64,000 nucleotides of DNA from Clostridia bacterium (lineage in GTDB: Bacteria > Bacillota > Clostridia > Christensenellales > Aristaeellaceae). Position 1 is the first letter of the stretch; every line of letters starts with the position of its first letter. The position numbers and the translations under genes are program-made. Under the pieces are notes generated by a model that did not search any database, was not told the DNA's origin, and was given only the letters and a program-made list of their open reading frames with translations. The stretch covers positions 1 to 64,000 of the forward strand of contig JAFPWH010000005.1 of NCBI GenBank assembly GCA_017395065.1. The letters are read 5' to 3'. Positions 8,199 through 16,036 of the stretch are shown piece after piece.

Positions 8199-9763
8199 TA
8201 CGACTGAAAAACCTTTCCCTGACGCCGGACGAAGCGCTTTTGCCCCTGAAAGACGCGGCGGCAAGGGCGCTTAAGCTGAAACCGCAGGACATAGTGACCG
8301 CAAGGCTTTCCAAAAAGAGCGTGGACGCGCGCGACAAAAGCGACGTGCGCCTCGTCGTGACCGTGGACGTCGAGCCTAAGCGAAAGCCCGTCTTCATGCC
8401 CAAAAACGCGGAGATCGCGCCCGAGGAGACGCCGTGGACGGAGAGCGTCTGCGCTGCCCCGCCCGCGCAGCCGCCCGTCGTGGTCGGTCTGGGGCCCGCG
8501 GGGCTTTTCGCCGCGCTGACGCTCTGCAAAAGGGGCCTTAAGCCCGTCGTGCTCGAGCGGGGAAAGCCCGTGGACGAGCGAAAAAGGGACGTAAACGAAT
8601 TTTTCCGGACCGGAGCACTGAACACCGAGAGCAACGTGCTCTTCGGCGAGGGCGGCGCGGGCGCTTTTTCCGACGGAAAGCTGAACACGGGCACGAAGGA
8701 CGCGCGGCTCAGGCACGTGCTCAGGACCCTTTACGAGTTCGGCGCGCCGGAGGAGATCCTCTACGAGGCCAAGCCCCACGTGGGCACGGACCGGCTCTCC
8801 CTCGCGGTCAAAAACATACGAAACGAGATTGAGCGCCTTGGCGGCGACGTGCGCTTCGAAACGGCGCTGACCGGCCTTATCGTCGAGGACGGCAGAGTGG
8901 TCGGCGCGCGGACGGACAAGGGCGACGTTCCCTGCTGCGGCGTCGTACTGGCCCCCGGCCACAGCGCGCGGGACGTTTTCGAGATGCTCAAAAGCGCGGG
9001 CGTATACATGGAAAAGAAGCCCTTTTCGATGGGCGCGCGCGTAGAGCACAGCCAAAAGTGGCTGGACAGGGCGCAGTACGGCAGGTTTTGCACCCATCCC
9101 GCGCTGGGCCGGGCAGACTATAAGCTGAACGTAAAAGCCCCCTCCGGCCGGGGCGTGTACACGTTCTGCATGTGCCCCGGCGGGCAGGTGATCGCTTCGG
9201 CGAGCGAGGAAGGCGGCGTCGTCACCAACGGCATGAGCGAGTTTTTGAGAGACAAGCCCAACTGCAACAGCGCCGTGCTGGTCGACGTGCGCCCCGAGGA
9301 TTTCGGCTCGGACGACGTGCTCTCCGGCGTGTATTTTCAAAGAAAATGGGAAAGGGCGGCCTACGAGCTGGCGGGCGGCGGCTACAGGGCGCCGTCTCAG
9401 CTCGTCGGCGATTTTTTGCAGGGCGTAAAGAGCCTTTCCGCCGGCAGCGTCCCTCCCTCCTACCTTCCCGGCGTCAGCTGGACGGACCTTGGCCTGTGCC
9501 TTCCGGAATTCGTGTCGCGGGACATGAAGTACGCCCTTGCACAGTTCGACCGCCGTGTGCACGGCTTTGCGGCGGCAGACGCGGTGCTGACGGGCGTGGA
9601 GACGCGCTCCTCCTCCCCCGTAAGGATCGTGCGGGACGGACAAAGCCTGCAAAGCAGCTTAAGGGGCCTCTACCCCGCGGGCGAAGGCGCGGGCTACGCG
9701 GGCGGCATCTCCTCCGCGGCGGTGGACGGCATCCGCGCAGCCGAGGCCTTTTGCTGGGATTGA
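8195..9763 (+). CDS. FAD-dependent dehydrogenase (COG2509 family)
   Basis: 522 residues. An N-terminal region of about 85 residues precedes the FAD-binding motif GLGPAGLFAA (near 95-104). The family block VLFGEGGAGAFSDGKLNTG follows at about 148-166, and the C-terminus has the substrate/FAD block YPAGEGAGYAGGI. The substrate of this widespread family is not established. The ATGA overlap with the upstream BaiN-like gene suggests the two flavoproteins are made in a fixed ratio. Confidence 0.9.
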   Translation: MIRLKNLSLTPDEALLPLKDAAARALKLKPQDIVTARLSKKSVDARDKSDVRLVVTVDVEPKRKPVFMPKNAEIAPEETPWTESVCAAPPAQPPVVVGLGPAGLFAALTLCKRGLKPVVLERGKPVDERKRDVNEFFRTGALNTESNVLFGEGGAGAFSDGKLNTGTKDARLRHVLRTLYEFGAPEEILYEAKPHVGTDRLSLAVKNIRNEIERLGGDVRFETALTGLIVEDGRVVGARTDKGDVPCCGVVLAPGHSARDVFEMLKSAGVYMEKKPFSMGARVEHSQKWLDRAQYGRFCTHPALGRADYKLNVKAPSGRGVYTFCMCPGGQVIASASEEGGVVTNGMSEFLRDKPNCNSAVLVDVRPEDFGSDDVLSGVYFQRKWERAAYELAGGGYRAPSQLVGDFLQGVKSLSAGSVPPSYLPGVSWTDLGLCLPEFVSRDMKYALAQFDRRVHGFAAADAVLTGVETRSSSPVRIVRDGQSLQSSLRGLYPAGEGAGYAGGISSAAVDGIRAAEAFCWD

Positions 9764-9777
9764 AAAGCCCACGGGGA

Positions 9778-9806
9778 TTGCATTTGACGGCGACGTGATG
9801 TAAAAT
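9778..9806 (+). promoter_or_regulatory. Promoter of rarA
   Basis: TTGCAT, a 17-bp spacer and TAAAAT lie 40 bp before the rarA start codon. Confidence 0.5.
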
Positions 9807-9846
9807 AGGTACCTAAAAAGCAGCCCTTTTACGAAAGGCATTCAGA

Positions 9847-11172
9847 ATGGAACAGATGAACCTCTTCGGCGGCGAGGAAAAGCCGCTGGCCGGCCCCCTC
9901 GCAAGCCGCCTGCGCCCCGAAACGCTGGACGACTACGTGGGTCAAAAGCACCTGATCGGTCCCGGCAAAATGCTCAGAAAACTGATCGAGCAGGATCAGA
10001 TCTCCTCGATGGTCTTCTGGGGGCCGCCGGGCGTCGGAAAGACGACGCTTGCGCGCATCATCGCCCGCAGCACGAAGGCCGCGTTCATCGATTTTTCGGC
10101 GGTCACCAGCGGCATCAAGGAGATCAAGGCCGTGATGGAGCAGGCCGAGAGCGGCCGGCGAAACGGCATAAAGACGATCCTGTTCGTGGACGAGATCCAC
10201 CGCTTCAACAAGGCGCAGCAGGACGCCTTTCTGCCCTACGTAGAAAAGGGCAGCATCATACTGATCGGCGCGACGACCGAAAACCCCTCCTTTGAGATCA
10301 ACGGCGCCCTTCTCAGCCGCTGCAAGGTGTTCGTGTTAAAGGCGCTCGAGGAAGAAGACCTGATACAGCTGCTGAAACATGCGCTGAAGGACAAGCGCGG
10401 TTTCGGCGAAATGGAAGTGGTCGTCTCCGAAGACGAGCTGGGCGCCATCGCCCGCTTTGCCAACGGCGACGCGCGAAGCGCCCTGAACACGCTGGAAATG
10501 GCCGTGATCAACACCCCCGCAGACAGGGATGGCCGCGTGCACGTGACGCGCGAGGTCGTAAGCGAATGCACCGACCGCCGCTCCCTCCTCTACGACAAAA
10601 AGGGCGAGGAGCACTACAATCTGATCAGCGCGCTGCACAAGTCCATGCGCAACAGCGACCCGGACGCGGCGGTGTACTGGCTGATGCGCATGCTGGAGGC
10701 GGGCGAGGACCCGCTCTACATCGCGCGGCGCATCGTGCGCTTTGCCAGCGAGGACGTGGGCATGGCGGATTCGGCGGCGCTGAGCGTGGCCGTGGCGGCG
10801 TATCAGGCGTGCACGTATCTGGGCATGCCGGAGTGCGACGTGCACCTTGCGCACGCGGCGGTGTACCTTTCCATGGCGCCGAAATCCAACGCGGTGTACC
10901 GGGCCGTGGGGCTGAGCCGCGGCGACATACGCCAAAAACCCGCCGAGCCCGTGCCCCTGCAGATCAGGAACGCGCCCACGCAGCTCATGCAGCAGCTGGA
11001 CTACGGAAAGGGCTACATCTACGCCCACGACACGCAGGAAAAGCTCGCCAAAATGGCCTGCCTCCCCGATTCCCTGGCCGGGACGAGATACTACCTGCCG
11101 ACCGATCAGGGAAAAGAGAAAGAAATACGAAAGCGTCTTGACGAAATCATTCAATGGAAAAGCGAGCCGTGA
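9847..11172 (+). CDS. rarA: Replication-associated recombination protein A (RarA/MgsA AAA+ ATPase)
   Basis: 441 residues. It begins with a short PIP-like N-terminus (NLFGG) and has RPETLDDYVGQ, Walker A GPPGVGKTT at 59-67, Walker B with DEIHRF (D115, E116) and sensor 1 (GATTENPSF). The C-terminal tetramerisation region is typical (SEDVGMADS, APKSNAVY). RarA acts at stalled replication forks together with SSB. It is transcribed alone from its own promoter and ends in a hairpin that overlaps the stop codon. Confidence 0.96.
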   Translation: MEQMNLFGGEEKPLAGPLASRLRPETLDDYVGQKHLIGPGKMLRKLIEQDQISSMVFWGPPGVGKTTLARIIARSTKAAFIDFSAVTSGIKEIKAVMEQAESGRRNGIKTILFVDEIHRFNKAQQDAFLPYVEKGSIILIGATTENPSFEINGALLSRCKVFVLKALEEEDLIQLLKHALKDKRGFGEMEVVVSEDELGAIARFANGDARSALNTLEMAVINTPADRDGRVHVTREVVSECTDRRSLLYDKKGEEHYNLISALHKSMRNSDPDAAVYWLMRMLEAGEDPLYIARRIVRFASEDVGMADSAALSVAVAAYQACTYLGMPECDVHLAHAAVYLSMAPKSNAVYRAVGLSRGDIRQKPAEPVPLQIRNAPTQLMQQLDYGKGYIYAHDTQEKLAKMACLPDSLAGTRYYLPTDQGKEKEIRKRLDEIIQWKSEP

Positions 11173-11189
11173 CGGCCCGCTTTTCACTG
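11158..11189 (+). terminator. Hairpin terminator of rarA
   Basis: AAAAGCG and CGCTTTT (11158-11164 and 11178-11184), with an inner GCC/GGC, form a stem that spans the rarA stop codon; a short T-run closes it. Confidence 0.6.
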
Positions 11190-11225
11190 TTTCATACGTC
11201 TTCGGAAATTGCCGCTGCAAAGGTC

Positions 11226-12233
11226 TCAGGCGTTCATATCCTCGTATTCTTTCTTGAGATTCAGAAGCTTATTCTCCAATTCCTTGCGCTTTGGATCGTT
11301 TTTATCCATTTTTATGATTTTTTGGTACAGCGTTCTTTGCGCGTTGTAATTATTTACCTTTGCCTGCTGAAGATCGACGCCGTCATTCTTCTCCTCTTTT
11401 ATTTGCTCTTCTTTTATCTGCTTTTGCTCTGTCTGTTCTTTCTTTATCTGCTTTTCTTTTTGGCTGTCCTGTTCTTTTTCAGGGCTCTTATACAATGAAT
11501 TTATCATTTCATCATATGCTGCTTTTAGCTCCTTAAGCTTTTCTTCGTAGGTAGAACGTTCAGGTTCGTTTTCTCCCAGCTTTGCTATTTTCTCTCCGAT
11601 TTCTATCTGCTCATTCAGATTATTCGTTACTTCCTGCTGTAATTCTGCACGCTTTTTCATCTCCAGTATTTTTGCTTCTGCTTTTCTCTGTTCTTCCTCC
11701 TGCCTTCTTCTTTCTTCCTCACGCCTGCGTTCTTCCTCTTTTCTCTTTTCTTCCTCGCGCCTGCGCTCCTCTTCTTTTCTCTTCTCTTCCTCGCACCTAC
11801 GCTCCTCTTCTTTTCTCTTCTCTTCTTCGTGTCTGCGTTCCTCTTCTATTTTCTTTTGTTCTTCCCTCTTGCGTTCCTCTGCTTGTCGCCTTTCTTCGTC
11901 CTGCCTTATGCGCTCTTGTTCAAGCATGCGTTCTCTATCTTGTCTTAGCCCAGTTTCTTTGCTCTTTTCGTTTCTCACCATAATGCTCGCCATGGCCAAC
12001 ACGTTCTCGGCTATGTCGCCGTAAGCGTAGAGGGTGAGAGTGGCCACCCAACAGAGTAAAGGCCCTATCACACACAGAGCTACACCTGTGATTATGAGAA
12101 CTACACCATCACGCATGTCGGCTCCGATGATAATGAGAACTATTCCCAAAATAATGAATAGAATTATGCTTATAGTGCATACTGCCTTCGCCACTCCTTT
12201 AATGCTGCGTCCTACATTCTCGAACATGATCAT
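11226..12233 (-). CDS. Membrane-anchored coiled-coil protein, unknown function
   Basis: 335 residues. Two hydrophobic helices lie at about residues 18-38 and 43-72. A long highly charged segment (about 95-200) is built from Glu/Arg/Lys, including a 12-residue repeat of the type EEEKRKEEERR. A Gln/Lys/Glu-rich tail has two related blocks (YNAQRTLYQKI and NNLNEQIEIGEKI) followed by a phased Leu/Lys pattern (KELENKLLNLKKEYEDM). It is probably anchored in the inner membrane with a cytoplasmic alpha-helical rod. It overlaps the upstream membrane gene by 4 bp. GC is clearly lower than in the surrounding core genes, suggesting acquisition. Confidence 0.7.
   Translation of the reverse strand: MIMFENVGRSIKGVAKAVCTISIILFIILGIVLIIIGADMRDGVVLIITGVALCVIGPLLCWVATLTLYAYGDIAENVLAMASIMVRNEKSKETGLRQDRERMLEQERIRQDEERRQAEERKREEQKKIEEERRHEEEKRKEEERRCEEEKRKEEERRREEEKRKEEERRREEERRRQEEEQRKAEAKILEMKKRAELQQEVTNNLNEQIEIGEKIAKLGENEPERSTYEEKLKELKAAYDEMINSLYKSPEKEQDSQKEKQIKKEQTEQKQIKEEQIKEEKNDGVDLQQAKVNNYNAQRTLYQKIIKMDKNDPKRKELENKLLNLKKEYEDMNA
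11701..11870 (-). repeat. In-frame 36-bp tandem repeat (coiled-coil coding)
   Basis: About four imperfect copies of a 36-bp unit encode RREEEKRKEEE-type dodecapeptides within the coiled-coil protein. Such a tract may vary in copy number between strains. Confidence 0.75.
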
Positions 12234-12838
12234 TTCCTCCTTAATTCATCAAGATACTTTTCGATTTCCGATTTTGGCTTGTTATCTTTTGAGTTGATTC
12301 TGCGGTCACTTGGCAGGCAGGCAAAGAACAAAAGACTGAATCCGAGTAATGGTTGAAAATATATTGATATAAAAGAAAGGATACCGCGGACATCGGAAAA
12401 CATAAAATCATTCGGGTAAAGTAAGAATAGATACGCAATGTATAGTATCCATATTGCTGCCAGTACAAGTGATATTATGCTAAAGCTTTTACCATTATAA
12501 TGCACGGATATAGAAAGATAAGAAACGATTATTATTATGGAACTCAATTCGATTAGGGCATCAATACTTAGCCACATATGAAATAATAATCCATAAATTA
12601 GAAGTATCAAAAGTCTAAATATCCAACACCCAATAATTCCCGCCATCCTTTGATTTATGGAATTCTTTTCAGAACCATTGATCCCAATATATACGGAAAT
12701 ATAAAAAAGTATATCCAGCAAAAGGCTCAATGCACCAATAATATGAGAATATGAGTTTGGATTAACAATACATATTATTGAAATTGCAATCAGCATTCCC
12801 AAAACCAGCTTTATTTTCTTTCGTCCGCTTATCTTCAT
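12230..12838 (-). CDS. Multi-pass membrane protein, unknown function
   Basis: 202 residues from the ATG at 12838, chosen because GGAGGGG lies 6 bp upstream; a second ATG 15 bp earlier lies before that site. About six hydrophobic segments rich in Ile and Leu are visible, followed by a charged C-terminal tail (SEIEKYLDELRRK). No family is recognised. It is cotranscribed with the coiled-coil protein (4-bp overlap) and divergent from the XRE regulator, so regulator and membrane proteins form one small locus. AT-rich codon use sets it apart from the core genes. Confidence 0.7.
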   Translation of the reverse strand: MKISGRKKIKLVLGMLIAISIICIVNPNSYSHIIGALSLLLDILFYISVYIGINGSEKNSINQRMAGIIGCWIFRLLILLIYGLLFHMWLSIDALIELSSIIIIVSYLSISVHYNGKSFSIISLVLAAIWILYIAYLFLLYPNDFMFSDVRGILSFISIYFQPLLGFSLLFFACLPSDRRINSKDNKPKSEIEKYLDELRRK

Positions 12839-12874
12839 ATGCCGCCCCTCCATTTCATTTTTTCTATATAATTA

Positions 12875-12918
12875 TACACTACATTTGGTGTAAATGTCAA
12901 TACGCCGAATGTGGTGTG
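12875..12918. promoter_or_regulatory. Tandem operator-like dyads between the XRE gene and the membrane operon
   Basis: Two related 18-bp sequences start at 12875 (TACACTACATTTGGTGTA) and 12901 (TACGCCGAATGTGGTGTG), 26 bp apart. The first is a dyad (TACAC, 8 bp, GTGTA). They sit in the divergent control region beside TATAAT-like sequence at 12865-12875, where the XRE protein would be expected to bind. The binding partner is inferred. Confidence 0.5.
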
Positions 12919-12942
12919 TGTAAAATCCTTTCGGTGATAAGC

Positions 12943-13161
12943 ATGAAACAATGGAATGAGATAATACGCGAGTTGAGGGAAGACAACGACCTGAAGCAAT
13001 CGTATGTCGCAAAGGTACTCGATACTACACAACAGGTGTATTCGCGCTACGAAAACGGCGTGAACGAGCTGCCGCTGCACCATCTGAAAACGCTCTGCCT
13101 GTTTTACGGCGTGAGCGCCGACTACATTCTTGGTATAAGCGCCAAAAAGGAAATAAAATAG
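12943..13161 (+). CDS. XRE-family helix-turn-helix transcriptional regulator
   Basis: 72 residues, almost entirely one Cro/CI-type HTH domain: LKQSYVAKVLDTTQQVYSRYENG covers helices 2 and 3, and LKTLCLFYGVSADYILG is the usual C-terminal part of the domain. The ATG at 12943 starts directly at the domain; the frame is open further upstream but that would run through the operators. It is divergent from the membrane/coiled-coil operon and probably represses it and itself. Confidence 0.85.
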   Translation: MKQWNEIIRELREDNDLKQSYVAKVLDTTQQVYSRYENGVNELPLHHLKTLCLFYGVSADYILGISAKKEIK

Positions 13162-13213
13162 AGCGCCGATACGGCGCAAAACAAATATCGTGACTGTTAT
13201 ATAAGTGCAAAAC

Positions 13214-13288
13214 CCAAGGAGAAGTTTGGAGGGGCGCAGCCCCTCCGACTTCAATCCTTGGTGCTTTGCGGGGCTGTTTAGCAGCCCC
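13214..13288. repeat. Two-hairpin intergenic repeat element (copy 1)
   Basis: A long hairpin has an outer CCAAGGA/TCCTTGG stem and an inner GGAGGGGC/GCCCCTCC stem. It is followed by a second hairpin, GGGGCTG/CAGCCCC (13270-13288), with a T-rich tail to the right. The core reads ...CCTCCGACTTCAATCC, closely matching a second element at 59063-59119. It lies between the converging XRE and M23 genes and may terminate the XRE transcript. Confidence 0.7.
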
Positions 13289-13306
13289 TTTGTGTTTTAT
13301 GTGTCT

Positions 13307-15781
13307 TTACCGCACGGCGACGAAGTCGAAGCCGTGTCGGTTTGCAAACGTTTCGGCGAAGGAGCCGCTCTTTCCGAAGACCGTAAGCCCGCTTACGCCT
13401 GTAAAGGCGCTTTCGTCGATCTGATCGCAGCTTTGCGGAATGTAGATCGCCGTGAGGTTTTTGCAGTTTGCAAACGCGTTTTTGCCGATGGCGGTGAGCC
13501 CTTCGGGCAATTGCGCGCGCTTTGCGCCGATAGCGGCAAAGGCGTTGTCCGCGACGGTTTTCGTCGCCTTGGGCAGCGTGAAGTCGGCGCCGGTAAAGGC
13601 GGTGTCGATCAGAACGTAGTCGATGCCGTTTTGCCGCGCGAATGCGTGCGCCGCGCTGCCGGCAAAGCAGCGGATCGTAAAGCCGGCGCAGTTTTCAAAG
13701 GCGTCGGGCGCGATCGAGGTAACCGAAGAAGGAACGGTGATCGTCTTCAGCGCGTAATTGTTGATGAAGGTGTTCGAATAAATCGCCTGAACGCCCTCGG
13801 GGATGTCGTAGCGCTCGACGAGCCTGCAGTTGTGGAAGGCCCTCGCGCCGAGGTACGTGAGGCTTGCAGGCAGCCTGAAGGAGGTCAGGGCGTAGCAGCC
13901 GTCGAAGGCCTGCGCGCCGATGAAAGTACAGCCGTCCGGCAAAGCGACCTGCCCGAGCGCGCCGCAGAGCCGGAAGGCTCTTGCGCCGACGCGCGCAATC
14001 GAAGCGGGAAGCTGCACGCTCGTCAAGGCCGAAAACTCCTCGAAGGCTCTTTCGCCGATCGCCGTCACGGTCCCGCCCACCTTTACGGACGCGATCTTCC
14101 CGCGGAACTCGTACCACGGCTGATCGGCCGCGGAGGCGTAATCGTCCATGGGCCCGCTTCCGTCGATCGAGAGCGTACAGGGACTGCCGCCGAGCGTCCA
14201 GGTGACGTTCTGGCCGCATTTGCCCGTGATCGGGCGCACCGTCACGAGGCAGCTCGCCGTTTTCGCGCCGTCGGACGTGCGCACCGTGATCACCGCGCTG
14301 CCCGGGCCGACCGCCGTGACCGTGCCGTTTGAAACGCTCGCGACGTTTACGTCGCTGCTCGACCAGGCGACGTTTTTGTTGCCCGCGTCGTCCGGCGATA
14401 TTTTCGCCGTGAGCAGTGCCGTTTCGCCCCTGCTGAGCGTGACGCTCGCCGGGGAGAGCGCGACCGAATCCACGGGGATGCTGCCCGCGGGCGAACCGAC
14501 CTTGAAGTTTTTGTCCAGCACTACTTTGCTGAGCGACACACCGTCCTTTGTGTAGGTGACCGTCAGGCTGTAATTGAGATAGCTGTCATAGCACTTCGAG
14601 CTGTTGAAGGCGAGCTTGTCGTTGATTGGCTCGCTGGTGGGATTTCCGATGGCGTAGGTGTTCGCGTTGGGCGTCACGGCCACGTTGAAGATGACGGCCT
14701 TCGTCACGCGGTTAATGACCTTCGCGCGGATCTCCGCGATCGGGTATCTGCAGCTGACCGTGCCCCTTAAGCCGAAGGACTGGCCGTTGCTGAGCGTCGT
14801 CGGGTACGTCGCCCCGGTGATGACGGGCTCTTCGGGCAGGGACGCGGTCGATTTATAAGAGGCGATCTTCTCCGAGGTGGCGCTTCCCGAGGCGGTGAAG
14901 GCCTGTTTTACGTTCAATACGTCGCCGCTTTCGTTCTTTGCGGAAATGCAGTAATAGTACGTGCCCGCGCTCGAAACGTTCTGCATTTTGATCTGCGAAT
15001 CGACGGAATGGATGTCGAAGAAGAAATTGTTCGGATTGGACGCCTTCGTCATGCCGGCCACACGTTTGCCGGAGGCGTTTTCGATCCAGACGTCGACGTA
15101 GTTCAGCTTGCTGGGTGAGATCACGGCGCCCTTCAGTATCCAGGAGCTGCCGGTCTTTAAGTTCGCGGGATAGGAGAATTGCGCTCGGAGCGTTCCCTCC
15201 GGCGGCTTGTTCGCGTTGTAGGACAGGCGGTAATTGATCGCGTCCAGGGAACTTACGACGGGCTTATCGTTCTTCATGTAGTAGGCGTTTGCGGGATAGC
15301 CGCTCTTTCGCGTAAAGCAGGTGTTCAGGTTCGTGTCGCTGAAGCCCGTCGTGGCGTTGCCCTTCCAGGCGCATTCCAGATGCAGATGGACGCCGGTAAC
15401 GTTCCCGGTCTCGCCCATGTAGCCGATCAGGTCGCCCGCCTCCACGTCCGCGCCCTGTTTTGCGACGATGAAATCCAGATGTGCGTAGCGGAAATCGAGG
15501 TTCGGAAACTCCTTGTCCCGAACGGACACGATGTTTCCGTAGGAGCCGTCCGATTTCGCGTAGCGCACCTTGCCGCTGCGAACGGCGAAGATCGCCGAAT
15601 ACTTTGCGCCCTGAATATCGTTCCCCCTGTGCTTGCCTCCGCTGCCGTAGGTCGGAAAATTGTTGCTGACGCCGCTGTAGAGCGCCGGACGGCCGAAAGG
15701 CACCACAGTCTCCGCGACAGCCGCCGTCAGAAACAGCGCGAGCACGCCCAGCGTAAGCCACAGTGAAAGCTTCCCCTTCAT
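13307..15781 (-). CDS. Secreted protein with M23 peptidase, Big2 and BspA-type LRR domains
   Basis: 824 residues from the ATG at 15781; a TTG two codons upstream is better spaced from GGGGAG and is an equal candidate start. A signal peptide covers about residues 1-23. An M23 peptidase-like domain follows, with HRGND and HLHLE zinc-ligand motifs. A middle region of beta-sandwich type leads to a Big2 Ig-like domain (VALSPASVTLSRGE ... AVITVRT). At least five LRR_5 repeats follow (ALTSVQLPASIARVGARAF type). M23 enzymes cut peptidoglycan cross-bridges; LRR_5 repeats usually bind surfaces. No sortase motif or membrane anchor is seen. Confidence 0.85.
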   Translation of the reverse strand: MKGKLSLWLTLGVLALFLTAAVAETVVPFGRPALYSGVSNNFPTYGSGGKHRGNDIQGAKYSAIFAVRSGKVRYAKSDGSYGNIVSVRDKEFPNLDFRYAHLDFIVAKQGADVEAGDLIGYMGETGNVTGVHLHLECAWKGNATTGFSDTNLNTCFTRKSGYPANAYYMKNDKPVVSSLDAINYRLSYNANKPPEGTLRAQFSYPANLKTGSSWILKGAVISPSKLNYVDVWIENASGKRVAGMTKASNPNNFFFDIHSVDSQIKMQNVSSAGTYYYCISAKNESGDVLNVKQAFTASGSATSEKIASYKSTASLPEEPVITGATYPTTLSNGQSFGLRGTVSCRYPIAEIRAKVINRVTKAVIFNVAVTPNANTYAIGNPTSEPINDKLAFNSSKCYDSYLNYSLTVTYTKDGVSLSKVVLDKNFKVGSPAGSIPVDSVALSPASVTLSRGETALLTAKISPDDAGNKNVAWSSSDVNVASVSNGTVTAVGPGSAVITVRTSDGAKTASCLVTVRPITGKCGQNVTWTLGGSPCTLSIDGSGPMDDYASAADQPWYEFRGKIASVKVGGTVTAIGERAFEEFSALTSVQLPASIARVGARAFRLCGALGQVALPDGCTFIGAQAFDGCYALTSFRLPASLTYLGARAFHNCRLVERYDIPEGVQAIYSNTFINNYALKTITVPSSVTSIAPDAFENCAGFTIRCFAGSAAHAFARQNGIDYVLIDTAFTGADFTLPKATKTVADNAFAAIGAKRAQLPEGLTAIGKNAFANCKNLTAIYIPQSCDQIDESAFTGVSGLTVFGKSGSFAETFANRHGFDFVAVR

Positions 15782-15929
15782 TTTCAAAACCGATCTCCCC
15801 TTCAACGGCGTTTGCCGTATGTTATTGAACGTTTGACGCACGGGCGCGCGAATTGGTTTCCGATTTTTTAAAATTTATTTCATAAATGTTTCGCTCTGTC
15901 TCATTTTGTCACAATACCTTCCGTGCATA

Positions 15930-15967
15930 ATAAAAGACCGCGCAGGAGCTCGATTGCTCTTGCGCGG
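15930..15967 (-). terminator. Rho-independent terminator of the 1087-aa protein gene
   Basis: Arms 15938-15949 and 15956-15967 (CCGCGCAGGAGC / GCTCTTGCGCGG) pair over 12 bp with one G-U. On the minus strand the stem is followed by TCTTTTATT. Confidence 0.8.
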
Positions 15968-16036
15968 CCGGTTCATTTGCTGCCCGGAAGCTTCAGGCTT
16001 AACCGCGGGCAGCGGGGATTACGTGATTTAAGTCGA

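Noticed and set aside
11701..11870. Regular repeats that might be a CRISPR array
   Set aside because: The 36-bp units are contiguous, lack unique spacers and encode an in-frame coiled coil.
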